From DSXH01 sp020724325 (lineage in GTDB: Bacteria; Bacteroidota; Ignavibacteria; Ignavibacteriales; Melioribacteraceae): DNA of 64,000 nt. The notes beneath the pieces are model-generated. The model saw only the letters and a program-made list of their open reading frames with translations, searched no databases and had not been told where the DNA came from. The translations under genes were made by a program, and so were the position numbers. The stretch covers positions 62,001 through 126,000 of the forward strand of contig JBFLYW010000006.1 of the NCBI GenBank assembly GCA_040756515.1. Direction: 5' to 3'. Shown here piece by piece: positions 36,545 through 46,196 of the stretch. How positions within the stretch are numbered: the stretch's first letter is position 1; the number at the start of each line of letters is the position of its first letter.

Positions 36545-37195
36545 TTATGTAAGCGAGGATTTTATGAAAACAACAAATTCTTCCACGGTATAGAACCTGT
36601 AATCGGTTTTGCATTCGTTGCATCTGTTTCTTGAGTATTCATCCCATAGAACCAGTGCACATTTAACTCCTGCACTTTCGGATGCCATAACATCGTGTAT
36701 AGAATCGCCAACCATCAGAACTCGATCGGGCTGTAGATCGTACTTATCTATAAACTTCATAATTCCTTCAGGCGATGGTTTACACTTTTCAACATCATCG
36801 CCGCTTAGAATCATATCAAACCAATCGTACAATCCAATCGATTTAAGTGTAAGAGTAGCCGAATCGCGTCCTTTACCTGTAAAAATGCCAAGTGGAATGT
36901 TCTGCTCTTTTATATACTTAACTGCCTCAGTTAAACCGGGGAAAATCTCAGCCATTTCAGGATGTCTCGATTCGTAAAAATCAAAATAATCCTTACGAGC
37001 CGATTCGTAATCATTCTTCATCCATTCTTTCAGTATAACATCTTCGGTAGGTCCGAATAGTGCGACAATTTCTTCGTTGGTTAAACGTGTGTTAAGATAT
37101 TTTTCCGCAACATGATTAAAACTGGCAAAGATCAGTTCGTGTGTTTCTGCAAGTGTTCCGTCAACATCGAAGATTATTCCGTCAAATAATTTCAT
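36545..37195 (-). CDS. HAD-family phosphatase (phosphoglycolate phosphatase/PpaX-like)
   Basis: 216 residues. HAD motif I is DVDGTLAET, near residue 10; motif II GIFTGKGRD; motif III/IV region KCKPSPEGI and VGDSIHDVMASESAGV. The alpha-helical cap between motifs I and II matches the Gph/PpaX group that hydrolyses phosphoglycolate or pyrophosphate. It sits 1 bp after the stop of the propeller gene on the same strand, so the two are probably cotranscribed. The natural substrate cannot be fixed from sequence. Confidence 0.88.
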   Translation of the reverse strand: MKLFDGIIFDVDGTLAETHELIFASFNHVAEKYLNTRLTNEEIVALFGPTEDVILKEWMKNDYESARKDYFDFYESRHPEMAEIFPGLTEAVKYIKEQNIPLGIFTGKGRDSATLTLKSIGLYDWFDMILSGDDVEKCKPSPEGIMKFIDKYDLQPDRVLMVGDSIHDVMASESAGVKCALVLWDEYSRNRCNECKTDYRFYTVEEFVVFIKSSLT

Positions 37196-37196
37196 T

Positions 37197-38984
37197 TTAC
37201 CTCAATTTAAAAATTATTACATCACTATTGTATTTAGATCCAATAAACCGTTCACTATCAATCTGCTCAAGTGAATTGAAGGGGGAATAACCGTTGTAAA
37301 AAATCTGCTCGTACTTCGTATTATTTATCGATTTGTAAACCGAACCATTGTTAGTGAATATAAAATTTCCGGCTGCTGGAATTGACTCTGTTGAGGAATT
37401 AATAAAGCTGCCGTCAAATTTAATTTCTCTTACCAACTTACCTGTTTCGGAGTTAATAAAATATAGTTTGGAATCTCTTCCTATACAAAACAGTGTTTTA
37501 TTATCCAGACTTAATGACAGCTTTTCAAAAACATTCAATTTATCATTCTTCCAGAAAAGTTTTCCGAGTAGATTATCAATCGCATATAATATTCCATCTT
37601 TAGCAGCAATGAATACTCTTTTATTATCTGATGCGATAAATGAATTTGAGAAATCAGTTTCTGCTTTTTCTTTCCACCGCCAGATTAATAATCCGTTACG
37701 CGCATCTATACAGTATAAAAACCCATCGTCGGCTGTATAAAATATTTTATTATTAATTGTAATTGGTTTAGAACGGATCATACCTTTGGCATTTGTATTT
37801 ACCCAGTATTCCTGTAAAGTTTCAAAGTCGTAGCAATAAATTTTACCCGAAGCGGTTCCAAAGATAATTGCCGATTTAGAAACTGTAAGTTTCGGTATCA
37901 TAAGAATTCTTGAACCCTGGTAGTCAACTAAATTCAATGATGATGTAATACGCTCTTCGAAACCGATTGTCTGGATCTGTTCTCCGCTAATTGCACTGAG
38001 AGTAATTAAATCCCCTTGCAATGTAGAAATTGCGATCATCCGGTCACTTATTACAGGTGAACCAATTATGTTTCCGAATGTATTGTAATCCCAAATCATC
38101 TTTCCGGTTGAATCGTAGCAGGTTACTATTCCGGAATAAGAGGCAGTATAAATATTTTCGTTCCAGTAAAGCGGGGAAGAGTAAGTTAAATTGTTCTGTT
38201 CAATTGTAATTAGTTTATTAATCTTATCAATAAAGGAAGCGGTTTTTGCCGGAGAAGTAACGTCCATTGCTATATTTTTGTAGCTCGCTGAGTGTAATTT
38301 TTCATCTAAACTATTGATTATCACTTTATCACTTGTTAACCTGAATACAAATTCGTTATTCGAAGGCAATTCTTCGGTACCTATTCCAGATATATTCTTA
38401 TGGTTAAGTTTCTCGGAACCGCAATTAATTATTCTTTTTAAGTTTTTCCTGATTAAGATTTCAAAAGCAGATTGCCAGCCGGATATGGTTTCAAATGGAA
38501 CTGGAGATACATAATAGATCTCAACATTCTGTTTTACTGTATCTATAACCTGATGCAGCCAATCAAGATTTTCTTTAGTAAAAGTATTTACACGCCTGAA
38601 GGGAAGAGTTGGGTTTATTCCGATAAACAGAAAACCATTTGCGTTAAAAATGAACTTGTCGTTACCGGAAAAATCTAAAAATGTTTCCCATCCAATAACA
38701 TCGCGTGTATCATTATCAGAAGGAAGTAAGATGTATTGTGTTTTCAAACTGTCTAAAGAATTCTTAATTGATAAAAACTGGCTTCGGGTTCCTTTCTCAG
38801 TTATATTCCCAGCAAACAACACGAAGGATATTTCTGGCAAGCTGTTTATTTTATTTACTAGTGAATCGAGTTGAACCTTTTTAGCTTCGGAGTAACTAAA
38901 ATTGGAGAAAATTCCAAACGTATAGTCCTGTGCATTTATAAACGTTCCGGTAGAAAAAAATATAATTAATAAAAACTTTTTCAT
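37197..38984 (-). CDS. Degenerate phosphoesterase fused to a PQQ-type beta-propeller
   Basis: 595 residues, exported (signal peptide MKKFLLIIFFSTGTFINAQ). Residues about 20-255 follow the calcineurin-like phosphoesterase layout, but each metal motif is altered: FGIFSNFSY in place of DxH, LFAGNITEKG in place of GDxx, LPSDNDTRD in place of GNHD. About 260-590 is a beta-propeller with PQQ-like repeats (YCIDARNGLLIWRWK, YAIDNLLGKLFWKN, YFINSETGKLVREI). It is probably a periplasmic or surface binding protein, not an enzyme. A divergent intact phosphoesterase gene begins 187 bp away. It precedes the HAD phosphatase gene by 1 bp. Confidence 0.82.
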   Translation of the reverse strand: MKKFLLIIFFSTGTFINAQDYTFGIFSNFSYSEAKKVQLDSLVNKINSLPEISFVLFAGNITEKGTRSQFLSIKNSLDSLKTQYILLPSDNDTRDVIGWETFLDFSGNDKFIFNANGFLFIGINPTLPFRRVNTFTKENLDWLHQVIDTVKQNVEIYYVSPVPFETISGWQSAFEILIRKNLKRIINCGSEKLNHKNISGIGTEELPSNNEFVFRLTSDKVIINSLDEKLHSASYKNIAMDVTSPAKTASFIDKINKLITIEQNNLTYSSPLYWNENIYTASYSGIVTCYDSTGKMIWDYNTFGNIIGSPVISDRMIAISTLQGDLITLSAISGEQIQTIGFEERITSSLNLVDYQGSRILMIPKLTVSKSAIIFGTASGKIYCYDFETLQEYWVNTNAKGMIRSKPITINNKIFYTADDGFLYCIDARNGLLIWRWKEKAETDFSNSFIASDNKRVFIAAKDGILYAIDNLLGKLFWKNDKLNVFEKLSLSLDNKTLFCIGRDSKLYFINSETGKLVREIKFDGSFINSSTESIPAAGNFIFTNNGSVYKSINNTKYEQIFYNGYSPFNSLEQIDSERFIGSKYNSDVIIFKLR

Positions 38985-39121
38985 CGATATTTCTTTTGTT
39001 TCCGCTAATTTAACAAAAATCGAAGAGACTGTGAATTGTTCGATAATGAAATAAGAGAATTCTTTCGATTGTTTATAAAATTGTTGTATTTCTCTTTATT
39101 GTGCATTAGGTTTATTACCAG

Positions 39122-39137
39122 AACTTTTCGAAAAGTT
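39122..39137. promoter_or_regulatory. Perfect 16-bp palindrome before the metallophosphoesterase gene
   Basis: AACTTTTCGAAAAGTT, its own reverse complement, 35 bp before the ATG of the forward phosphoesterase gene and within the 187-bp divergent gap. It could be an operator for either gene; there is no T-tract to make it a terminator. Confidence 0.45.
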
Positions 39138-39171
39138 GAACATTTATTTAAAGTAACCGGTATAAGCAAAG

Positions 39172-39927
39172 ATGAAAGTAGGAATTATAAGTGACATACA
39201 CGAAGATATTGTAAGTCTGGAAAAAGCACTTCGTTATTTATCTAAGGAAAAATGCGAATCGGTTATTTGCTTGGGTGATATTGTCGGATTTACTTTACCA
39301 TTTTACCGTTATATAGAAACACGCAATGCAGAGGAGTGTGTAAGATTAGTTAAAGAAAATTGCCATAAAGTTGTTGCCGGTAACCATGATTTATATGCTA
39401 TTAAAAAAGTGCCTCAATATAAATCCGGTTTTGAATATAGTGATAACTGGTATAATCTTGATTATGAGGTTCGTGCCGGAAAATCGCGAAACAGAATCTG
39501 GCTTTATGAGGATAACGAAATAAGATCTAATCTAAGCGATGCTTCAAAAGAGTTTCTTAATTCTCTTAATGAAATCGAAATTATTGAATACGGTGAACTT
39601 AGAATACTTATATCACATTTTTGTTACCCGGATTTTTCTGGGTCTGCTGTTTTCTTCCCCGGGGATGTTTTTCATTTGGAGAAGCATTTTAACTTCATGA
39701 ATAAACAAAACTGCCGCTTAAGTATTTCTGGGCATGGGCATCCGGGCGGAGTTATAATGGTTACCGAAGAACGTTTTGCATCTCTTAAATTCGGTTTAAA
39801 CAGAATTGCCGAAGGTATTCAATGGATTGTTGTACCGTGTGTAGCTAGAACTACAAGAGAGAATGGAGTGTTCGTACTTGATTCTTCAAGTATGGAATTC
39901 CAGTCTTTCTCACTTAAATCAATATGA
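39172..39927 (+). CDS. Calcineurin-like metallophosphoesterase
   Basis: 251 residues, no signal peptide, so cytoplasmic. All metal motifs are intact: SDIHED (residues 7-12), CLGDIVGF, AGNHDLYA and the C-terminal SGHGHPGG. It belongs to the YfcE/MJ0936-like phosphodiesterase group; the substrate is unknown. The divergent neighbour across 187 bp is a protein with the same fold but lost metal ligands. The sensor gene follows 35 bp later on the same strand and may be cotranscribed. Confidence 0.88.
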   Translation: MKVGIISDIHEDIVSLEKALRYLSKEKCESVICLGDIVGFTLPFYRYIETRNAEECVRLVKENCHKVVAGNHDLYAIKKVPQYKSGFEYSDNWYNLDYEVRAGKSRNRIWLYEDNEIRSNLSDASKEFLNSLNEIEIIEYGELRILISHFCYPDFSGSAVFFPGDVFHLEKHFNFMNKQNCRLSISGHGHPGGVIMVTEERFASLKFGLNRIAEGIQWIVVPCVARTTRENGVFVLDSSSMEFQSFSLKSI

Positions 39928-39962
39928 CTATAATTAGCTTATGAAGTGTACTCTTAATTTAT

Positions 39963-42860
39963 ATGAAGATGCTTAAAAAAACATCCGGAAAGGTTTCTTA
40001 TGTAAGGACTCTTCTGCCAACTCTCCTGACAATAGCTCTTTTCATAACAGCAATTTTTTTGGTCGTTATTCCTCAATTCGAAAATATTATACTGGACAGA
40101 AAAAGAGAGATGATTAGAGAGCTTACCAACTCAACTGTAAGTATGATTAACAGATGGCACCAGCTGCAGTTGAAAGGGTTAATTTCGGAAAAAGAGGCAA
40201 TGAAAAATGCTGTTGACCTTATTAGAAATTTACGATACGGTGAAGAATTAAAAGATTACTTCTGGGTTACAGACCTTCATCCTAAAATGATTGTTCATCC
40301 ATATCGACCCGAGCTGGACGGCACTGACTTAACAGAGTTCGAAGATCTAAAGGATAAGAAACTCTTTGTTGAAATGGTAAAAGTGGTTCAGAATTACAGC
40401 GAAGGATATGTAGATTATATGTGGCAGTGGAAAGATGATTCCACAAAGATTGTACCCAAGCTTTCTTATGTAAAGAAATTTGAACCATGGAATTGGGTTG
40501 TAGGAACTGGAATTTATATTGAAGATGTAAAGTTGGAAATAAGCTATCTCGAACAGAATATTTTGACAATTTCTGTAATTGTTACAATTCTTAGTTCGCT
40601 CTTGCTATCCTATATTGCTTACCAGAATCTTAAAAATGAAAAGCTCAGAAAAAGAGCCGAGGATGATCTTAAAGAATCGAGAGATAAATACCGTATACTT
40701 GTTGAAGCTTCTGGCGAAGGATTGATTATGATTCTGGATAATAAACAAACTTTTTACAATAAGACTTTTTATACAATGCTGGGCTATTCCGATACCGGTG
40801 ATGATTTTAATTTTTCATGCTTATTTAAGTCTATTCCCAATTCAGAAGTATTCGACTTTACACTTCTGCAGCGTAAAACTATGGAGCAGGTTTTTAATGA
40901 GCAGATTGAAACAAGGTTAATTAAAAAGAACGGAGAACTGTTAAATGTGCTTTTGAATATATCCCAAATCTCATTTATGAATAACAATGGCATAGTAATA
41001 AATGTTAAAGACCTTACTCTTCACGAAGAAATGAAAGAGGCATTGGATTATACTAAAGAGAAGTACATCTCTCTAACTAACCAGATTTCTGTGGGGGTTT
41101 TTAGAGCTACACCTGATAGTAAGGCAGCATTAATAGAAATTAATAATGCACTTAAAGAGCTTTTGAATTTCAGTGAGGAAGAGGATCTTCTTGGCAGATC
41201 TCTGTTCGACTTTATGTTTAATGAGGAAGACAAATCTTTATTCCTGGAAGAGTTGAATAGAAATGGATTTATTAAAAACAGAATTATTAAGCTGCAGAAT
41301 GAAAAAGGCAGTTTATTAACTTCTTGTATTTCTGCTGCTTTTGTAAAAGGAATAAATAATGAGTACCGGTTTATTGATGGAATTATTCAGGATATTTCTG
41401 AACAGCAACGGTCTGATAAAGAAAAGGAAAAACTTATTTCCGACCTGCAATCATCTGTAGTTGTTTTAAGCCAAAGAATTACTCCATATGTTAAACCAAT
41501 TCCTTGCTGCCAACTAGAAACCTCAATTAAGGATGCTGCTGAAATTATGACAAAAGAGAAAAGCAGCGCTATTCTGGTTAATGCGGCTAATGATTTAGAA
41601 AAAGGAATTATTACAGATCATGATATAAGAGAAAAAATTTTTTCTGCCGGAAGTGACTTAAATATGCCTGTTAGAGCAATAATGAATACTACCATCTTTT
41701 TTCTCCAATCAACCGCAACGTTCTATGATGCACTTTTGCTTCTTCAAGAATATCAAGTAAGTCATTTGATCGTAAAAGATGCTTCAGGCAAAATATTAGG
41801 GGCGATAGATTCTGATGCTCTGTTCACTGTTTCGCATTCGAGGTATCTTTTCTTTATTCAGAAAATTGAGGATGCAGCTAATGTAAAAATAATTTCTGAC
41901 TACAGAAGCCAGCTCGTTTTTCTAATTTCAGGTTTAATAAAGAATAATGTTGATATAAGGAATACTACAAAAATGATTTCTTTGGTAGCAGATGCTATTA
42001 GCAGAACTGTTATCAACATGGCAGTAAAAGAAATAGGCACTCCGCCTTGCAAATTTGTATTCATATCAATGGGAAGTGAGGGCAGGGAAGAACAAACTTT
42101 GTTAACCGATCAGGATAATGCAATTATTTATGAAGACACAGAGCAACAGCACGCTGATTCAATACACAAATACTTCTTACAACTTGGTCAAAAAATTTCC
42201 GATTACCTTAATTCTTCAGGGTACAGTTTTTGCAAAGGAAATATTATGGCAAGCAATTCAAAATTTTGCCAGCCATTATCTGTATGGAAAAAATATTTTA
42301 CTAGCTGGGTTACCGAAGCTAATCCGAAGGATCTTCTTGATCTCAAAATCTTTTTTGATTTCAGATTTGTCTTTGGTGAAAGTGAATTATCATCTCAATT
42401 GAAAAACCACGTAAACCGGCTGGTGAATACAAGTAGTAATTTCATTCTATATCTTTCAGATAGTCTTATTCGCACCGAACTTCCAGATAGTATTCTGAAA
42501 CTAAAAGCACCGGTAGATTTAAAATTATGTCTCCTCCCTATAATCGATTTTGCGCGGCTTTACGGTCTAAAGTATAATCTAAATACTTCTAATACTGTAG
42601 AACGCCTGGAGTATATCCACGACCGGGGAATAATTTCTGATTCTTTATTCGAAAATATTCTCTTTTCATACAGTCTATTAATGAACCTTCGTCTCCGCCA
42701 TCAATCAGATTTGTATTCGCAAAATTCTGCAGTCAACAATTTAGTTAATCCACTTTCACTTACTGAGCTTCAGACTTTTCTCTTAAGAAAGTATTTTGAA
42801 TTTCTTAAGGAAATAAAAGATAAAATCAATTTGGATTTTAAAGGAACATTAATAAGATAG
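39963..42860 (+). CDS. Cache-PAS-PAS-CBS-DUF294 sensor/nucleotidyltransferase-like protein
   Basis: 965 residues in one chain: TM (about 20-37), periplasmic sCache_2-type domain (about 45-190; DYFWVTDLHPKMIVHPYRPE, WNWVVGTGIYIED), TM (about 203-223), two PAS regions (about 240-350 and 365-480), a CBS pair (about 505-625), a DUF294 nucleotidyltransferase domain near 700 (MGSEGREEQTLLTDQDNAII, with the GS...D.D signature) and a C-terminal DUF294_C helical domain. Soluble CBS-DUF294 proteins often sit beside acetate/solute symporters; this one adds a transmembrane sensor and lies 132 bp before such a transporter pair. It has no kinase or GGDEF domain. Output is unknown, possibly uridylylation-like. 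Confidence 0.87.
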   Translation: MKMLKKTSGKVSYVRTLLPTLLTIALFITAIFLVVIPQFENIILDRKREMIRELTNSTVSMINRWHQLQLKGLISEKEAMKNAVDLIRNLRYGEELKDYFWVTDLHPKMIVHPYRPELDGTDLTEFEDLKDKKLFVEMVKVVQNYSEGYVDYMWQWKDDSTKIVPKLSYVKKFEPWNWVVGTGIYIEDVKLEISYLEQNILTISVIVTILSSLLLSYIAYQNLKNEKLRKRAEDDLKESRDKYRILVEASGEGLIMILDNKQTFYNKTFYTMLGYSDTGDDFNFSCLFKSIPNSEVFDFTLLQRKTMEQVFNEQIETRLIKKNGELLNVLLNISQISFMNNNGIVINVKDLTLHEEMKEALDYTKEKYISLTNQISVGVFRATPDSKAALIEINNALKELLNFSEEEDLLGRSLFDFMFNEEDKSLFLEELNRNGFIKNRIIKLQNEKGSLLTSCISAAFVKGINNEYRFIDGIIQDISEQQRSDKEKEKLISDLQSSVVVLSQRITPYVKPIPCCQLETSIKDAAEIMTKEKSSAILVNAANDLEKGIITDHDIREKIFSAGSDLNMPVRAIMNTTIFFLQSTATFYDALLLLQEYQVSHLIVKDASGKILGAIDSDALFTVSHSRYLFFIQKIEDAANVKIISDYRSQLVFLISGLIKNNVDIRNTTKMISLVADAISRTVINMAVKEIGTPPCKFVFISMGSEGREEQTLLTDQDNAIIYEDTEQQHADSIHKYFLQLGQKISDYLNSSGYSFCKGNIMASNSKFCQPLSVWKKYFTSWVTEANPKDLLDLKIFFDFRFVFGESELSSQLKNHVNRLVNTSSNFILYLSDSLIRTELPDSILKLKAPVDLKLCLLPIIDFARLYGLKYNLNTSNTVERLEYIHDRGIISDSLFENILFSYSLLMNLRLRHQSDLYSQNSAVNNLVNPLSLTELQTFLLRKYFEFLKEIKDKINLDFKGTLIR

Positions 42861-42992
42861 AATAGCCCGTTACAATAATAAAAGAGCTGTAAGTCTTTCT
42901 AATTGGGAAAAAAACGATTAATTTTCTTTAGGACTTTTTCACTTCAGTAAATGTATCAGTTGTAGTTCTAACAAATTAATTAGGAGAAGTAT

Positions 42993-43307
42993 ATGGGTAT
43001 TAAACCGGAACGTGTCAAAGAAATTCTTCAATCCCCACAATTTAAAAACCTGGTTCAACAAAGATTAACGGTGTCAATTTCATTAACTATTATTATGCTT
43101 GTTGTTTATTTTGGATTCATTTTATCTATTGCCTTCTACAAAGAATTCCTTTCTATTAAAATAGGAGAACATCTAACTCTTGGGCTTCCAATCGGAATTG
43201 GACTTATTATTTTTGCTTGGTTATTAACCGGGTTTTACATCCGCTGGGCAAATAGGAAGTATGATAAAGCCGTTAGAGAGTTAAGAAACGAAGTCCTCGA
43301 AAACTAA
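42993..43307 (+). CDS. DUF485 small membrane subunit (YjcH-like)
   Basis: 104 residues, two membrane helices (about 27-50 and 62-84), with the family pattern SPQFKNLVQQRLTVSISLT and GFYIRWANRKYDKA. DUF485 proteins are encoded just before the sodium/solute symporter ActP and are thought to help its function. AGGAG precedes the ATG. The TTG-started symporter follows 44 bp later. Same strand and close spacing to the sensor upstream suggest one regulatory unit. Confidence 0.88.
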   Translation: MGIKPERVKEILQSPQFKNLVQQRLTVSISLTIIMLVVYFGFILSIAFYKEFLSIKIGEHLTLGLPIGIGLIIFAWLLTGFYIRWANRKYDKAVRELRNEVLEN

Positions 43308-43351
43308 TTCTTAAATCCTAAGAACTTTTTAATTGAATCAGGAGATTATCA

Positions 43352-44899
43352 TTGGAAACAATTCAAACAACACTTGGACAGGTTAACATTGCATCTATTA
43401 TTATTTTCTTTTTATTCGTTGCCGTTACATTAAGTATAACATATTGGGCAGCAAAAAAAACTAAGACAACTTCAGAATTTTATGCAGCAGACCGAAGTAT
43501 TTCAGGTTTTCAGAATGGTTTAGCTTTAGCCGGAGATTATATGAGCGCTGCTTCTTTCCTTGGGATTGCCGGTATGGTTTCTCTTAAAGGTTACGATGGA
43601 CTTATCTACTCTATTGGTTTTCTTGTCGGCTGGCCTCTTGTTATGTTCTTAATTGCTGAACCGCTAAGAAATCTGGGTAAGTTTACATTTGCCGACGTAG
43701 TTGCCTATAGGTTAAAACAGAAACCTGTTAGAATAGCTTCTTCGGTTGGATCTTTAATGACAATTATTTTTTATCTTATTGCTCAGATGGTAGGTGCCGG
43801 TTCACTGATACATATTCTGTTCGGATTCCCTTATGAAATTGCGATAATAATAGTAGGATTGGTAATGATCGCTTATGTTTTATTTGGCGGTATGCTCGCT
43901 ACAACATGGGTACAAATTATCAAAGCTGTACTTCTATTAAGTGGTGCAACTTTTCTTGTAATTATGACGCTTGCGCAATTTGGTATGAATCCTATTTCAT
44001 TATTTGAATATGCAGCAAAAAAATACTCAGATGCCGTTCTTTCACCGGGTGGATTTGTTACTAATCCATGGGATGCAATTTCTCTTGGTATTGCATTGAT
44101 ATTAGGCACTGCCGGGCTGCCTCATATACTTATGAGGTTTTTTACTGTTCCTGATGCCAGACAAGCAAGAAAGTCGGTCTTCGTTGCAACAGGACTTATT
44201 GGCTATTTCTATATCTTAACATTTTTTATCGGTTTTGGAGCTATGGTACTTGTAGGGCAGAATATAATTTCAAGTTTCGATAAAGGCGGTAATATGGCAG
44301 CCCTTCTGCTTGCTGAATCTGTTGGCGGGCAGTTCTTTCTTGGCTTTATTGCTGCTGTTGCTTTTGCAACTATATTAGCTGTTGTTGCTGGATTAACCCT
44401 TTCTGGCGCATCAACTTTATCGCATGACCTCTATGTAAATGTAATTAAAAAAGGGAAGACAGATGAAGCCGGTGAAGTTAAAGTAGCTAGAATTGCCACG
44501 CTTATAATAGGGACACTTGCAATTTTCTTAGGACTTGTATTCAAGGGTCAGAATGTTGCTTTCATGGTTGGACTTGCGTTCGCTATTGCGGCGAGTGCTA
44601 ATTTTCCTTCTTTGTTACTTTCTATTATCTGGAAAAAATTTACTACTAAGGGAGCTGTTGCAAGTATTATAACCGGCTCTGGTCTGGCAGTTATTTTAAT
44701 TATTTTTAGTCCAACTGTATGGGTCGATATTTTTCAAAATCCAGAAGCGTTGTTCGGTCTTAAAAATCCAGCCATTATTTCTATGACCGCATCGTTTCTT
44801 ATAGGAATTATTGTCTCTCTGCTCTCTGTAGAAAAAGACGCATCAGAAAAGTACGAGGACGAAAAATTGAGAACGTATCTTGGTATTGGAGCCGAATAA
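43352..44899 (+). CDS. actP: Sodium:solute symporter, acetate (ActP)-type
   Basis: 515 residues, about 13 membrane helices, SLC5 family. Motifs: TTSEFYAADRSISGFQNGLA, LAGDYMSAASFLGIAGMVSL, GLPHILMRFFTVPDARQARK and the conserved AAVAFATILAVVAGLTLSGA. It would import acetate or another small monocarboxylate with sodium. TTG start with GGAG about 8 bp before it. The DUF485 partner upstream and a porin 30 bp downstream complete a transport operon. The acetate label is family-level; pyruvate or propionate are possible. Confidence 0.88.
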   Translation: METIQTTLGQVNIASIIIFFLFVAVTLSITYWAAKKTKTTSEFYAADRSISGFQNGLALAGDYMSAASFLGIAGMVSLKGYDGLIYSIGFLVGWPLVMFLIAEPLRNLGKFTFADVVAYRLKQKPVRIASSVGSLMTIIFYLIAQMVGAGSLIHILFGFPYEIAIIIVGLVMIAYVLFGGMLATTWVQIIKAVLLLSGATFLVIMTLAQFGMNPISLFEYAAKKYSDAVLSPGGFVTNPWDAISLGIALILGTAGLPHILMRFFTVPDARQARKSVFVATGLIGYFYILTFFIGFGAMVLVGQNIISSFDKGGNMAALLLAESVGGQFFLGFIAAVAFATILAVVAGLTLSGASTLSHDLYVNVIKKGKTDEAGEVKVARIATLIIGTLAIFLGLVFKGQNVAFMVGLAFAIAASANFPSLLLSIIWKKFTTKGAVASIITGSGLAVILIIFSPTVWVDIFQNPEALFGLKNPAIISMTASFLIGIIVSLLSVEKDASEKYEDEKLRTYLGIGAE

Positions 44900-44929
44900 T
44901 TCAAATTACTGATAGAAACAGGAGATTAA

Positions 44930-46150
44930 ATGAAAAGAATTCTTGTCCTTTTATTTTTCTTATTCAGTCTATTGTCATATGCTCAGATAGATAATAAGAA
45001 TTTTGGAATTTCATTTTCGGGATTTGTAAAAACAGATTTTATTTATGATACAAGACAAACAGTTTCATTGAGGGAAGGACATTTTCTCCTTTATCCTCAA
45101 AGTGAAAATCTGGATATCAACGGTAAAGACATTAATGCAAAATCAAATTTCAATATTCTTTCTATTCAAACCCGTCTTCTTGGAAAGATTATTGGGCCCG
45201 AATCATTCGGGGCAAAAACATCTGGACAAATTGAAGCGGAGTTTTTTGGTACTACCGAAGGTGATATTAATGGGTTCAGATTGCGGCATGCATTTGTGAA
45301 GTTCGATTGGGCAAACACTTCTCTGTTGATTGGACAAACATGGCATCCGATGTTTGTAGCAGAAATGTTTCCGGGTGTTGTTTCTTTTAATACTGGCGCA
45401 CCTTTTCAGCCGTTTTCTAGAAATCCTCAAATTAGATTTACATACTCAATTGAAAATGTAAAATTTATTCTTGCTGCTTTATCTCAACGCGATTTTCAAA
45501 GTAACGGTCCCGATGGTTTCAGCAGTTCCTACCTTCGTAATGCCGTTTTTCCCAACATTCATGCTCAAGTTCAATATTCTAATAAGGGATATTTATTTGG
45601 CGCTGGAGTTGATTATAAGAAGCTAGTACCAAGAATTGTAACACCAAAAAAAATAGTTACTGATAATTCAATTGTCTCTTTAAGTGCTATTGGTTATGCA
45701 AAATTAAATCTCAACCCCGTTACTGTTAAAACAGAAGTTGTTTATGGAAATAATCTTGCAGATCATCTAATGCTTGGCGGCTATGCTGTCAAATCTATTA
45801 ATTCAATTACTCTTGAAGAAGAATACAGTCCCATTAGTGTATTTTCTATCTGGGGAGAAATTTCAACAGGCAAAGAAATTGAACTCGCCCTCTTCTTAGG
45901 TTATTCCAAAAATATGGGAGCTGATGACAATATTGCTGGATCTTACTTCTGCCGCGGAATTAATATTGATAAGCTGTTTAGAATTTCACCAAGGATTCAA
46001 ATTAACTCTGGACAATCAAGAATATCAACCGAGTTGGAATATACTTCTGCCGGTTACGGGACTACTGTAAATCTGAATAAGGGAAAAGTCGCAAACGCAA
46101 AAAATCTTTCCAATTTAAGACTGTTGCTGGCGGTCTATTATTTCTTTTGA
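44930..46150 (+). CDS. Outer-membrane porin of the acetate-type transport operon
   Basis: 406 residues. Signal peptide (MKRILVLLFFLFSLLSYAQ), then a strand-rich barrel: GISFSGFVKTDFIYDTR, KTSGQIEAEFFGT, GFRLRHAFVKFDWANTSLLI, ending LLLAVYYFF with the terminal Phe. DcaP-like trimeric porins have the same opening. The 30-bp spacing and GGAG ribosome site tie it to actP, so it probably provides outer-membrane passage for the same solute. A hairpin follows at 46154-46184. Confidence 0.8.
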   Translation: MKRILVLLFFLFSLLSYAQIDNKNFGISFSGFVKTDFIYDTRQTVSLREGHFLLYPQSENLDINGKDINAKSNFNILSIQTRLLGKIIGPESFGAKTSGQIEAEFFGTTEGDINGFRLRHAFVKFDWANTSLLIGQTWHPMFVAEMFPGVVSFNTGAPFQPFSRNPQIRFTYSIENVKFILAALSQRDFQSNGPDGFSSSYLRNAVFPNIHAQVQYSNKGYLFGAGVDYKKLVPRIVTPKKIVTDNSIVSLSAIGYAKLNLNPVTVKTEVVYGNNLADHLMLGGYAVKSINSITLEEEYSPISVFSIWGEISTGKEIELALFLGYSKNMGADDNIAGSYFCRGINIDKLFRISPRIQINSGQSRISTELEYTSAGYGTTVNLNKGKVANAKNLSNLRLLLAVYYFF

Positions 46151-46184
46151 AAAAAGAGGTGGAAGCTTTGGTTATCCGCCTCTT
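46151..46184 (-). terminator. Shared terminator between porin and DUF1801 genes
   Basis: AAGAGGTGG (46154-46162) pairs with CCGCCTCTT (46176-46184), with one G-T pair, around a 13-nt loop. On the minus strand it is followed by a run of Ts (46155-46151), so it should end the reverse transcript; on the plus strand it could also stop the porin message, though less strongly. Confidence 0.7.
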
Positions 46185-46196
46185 ACTTTCAAACCA

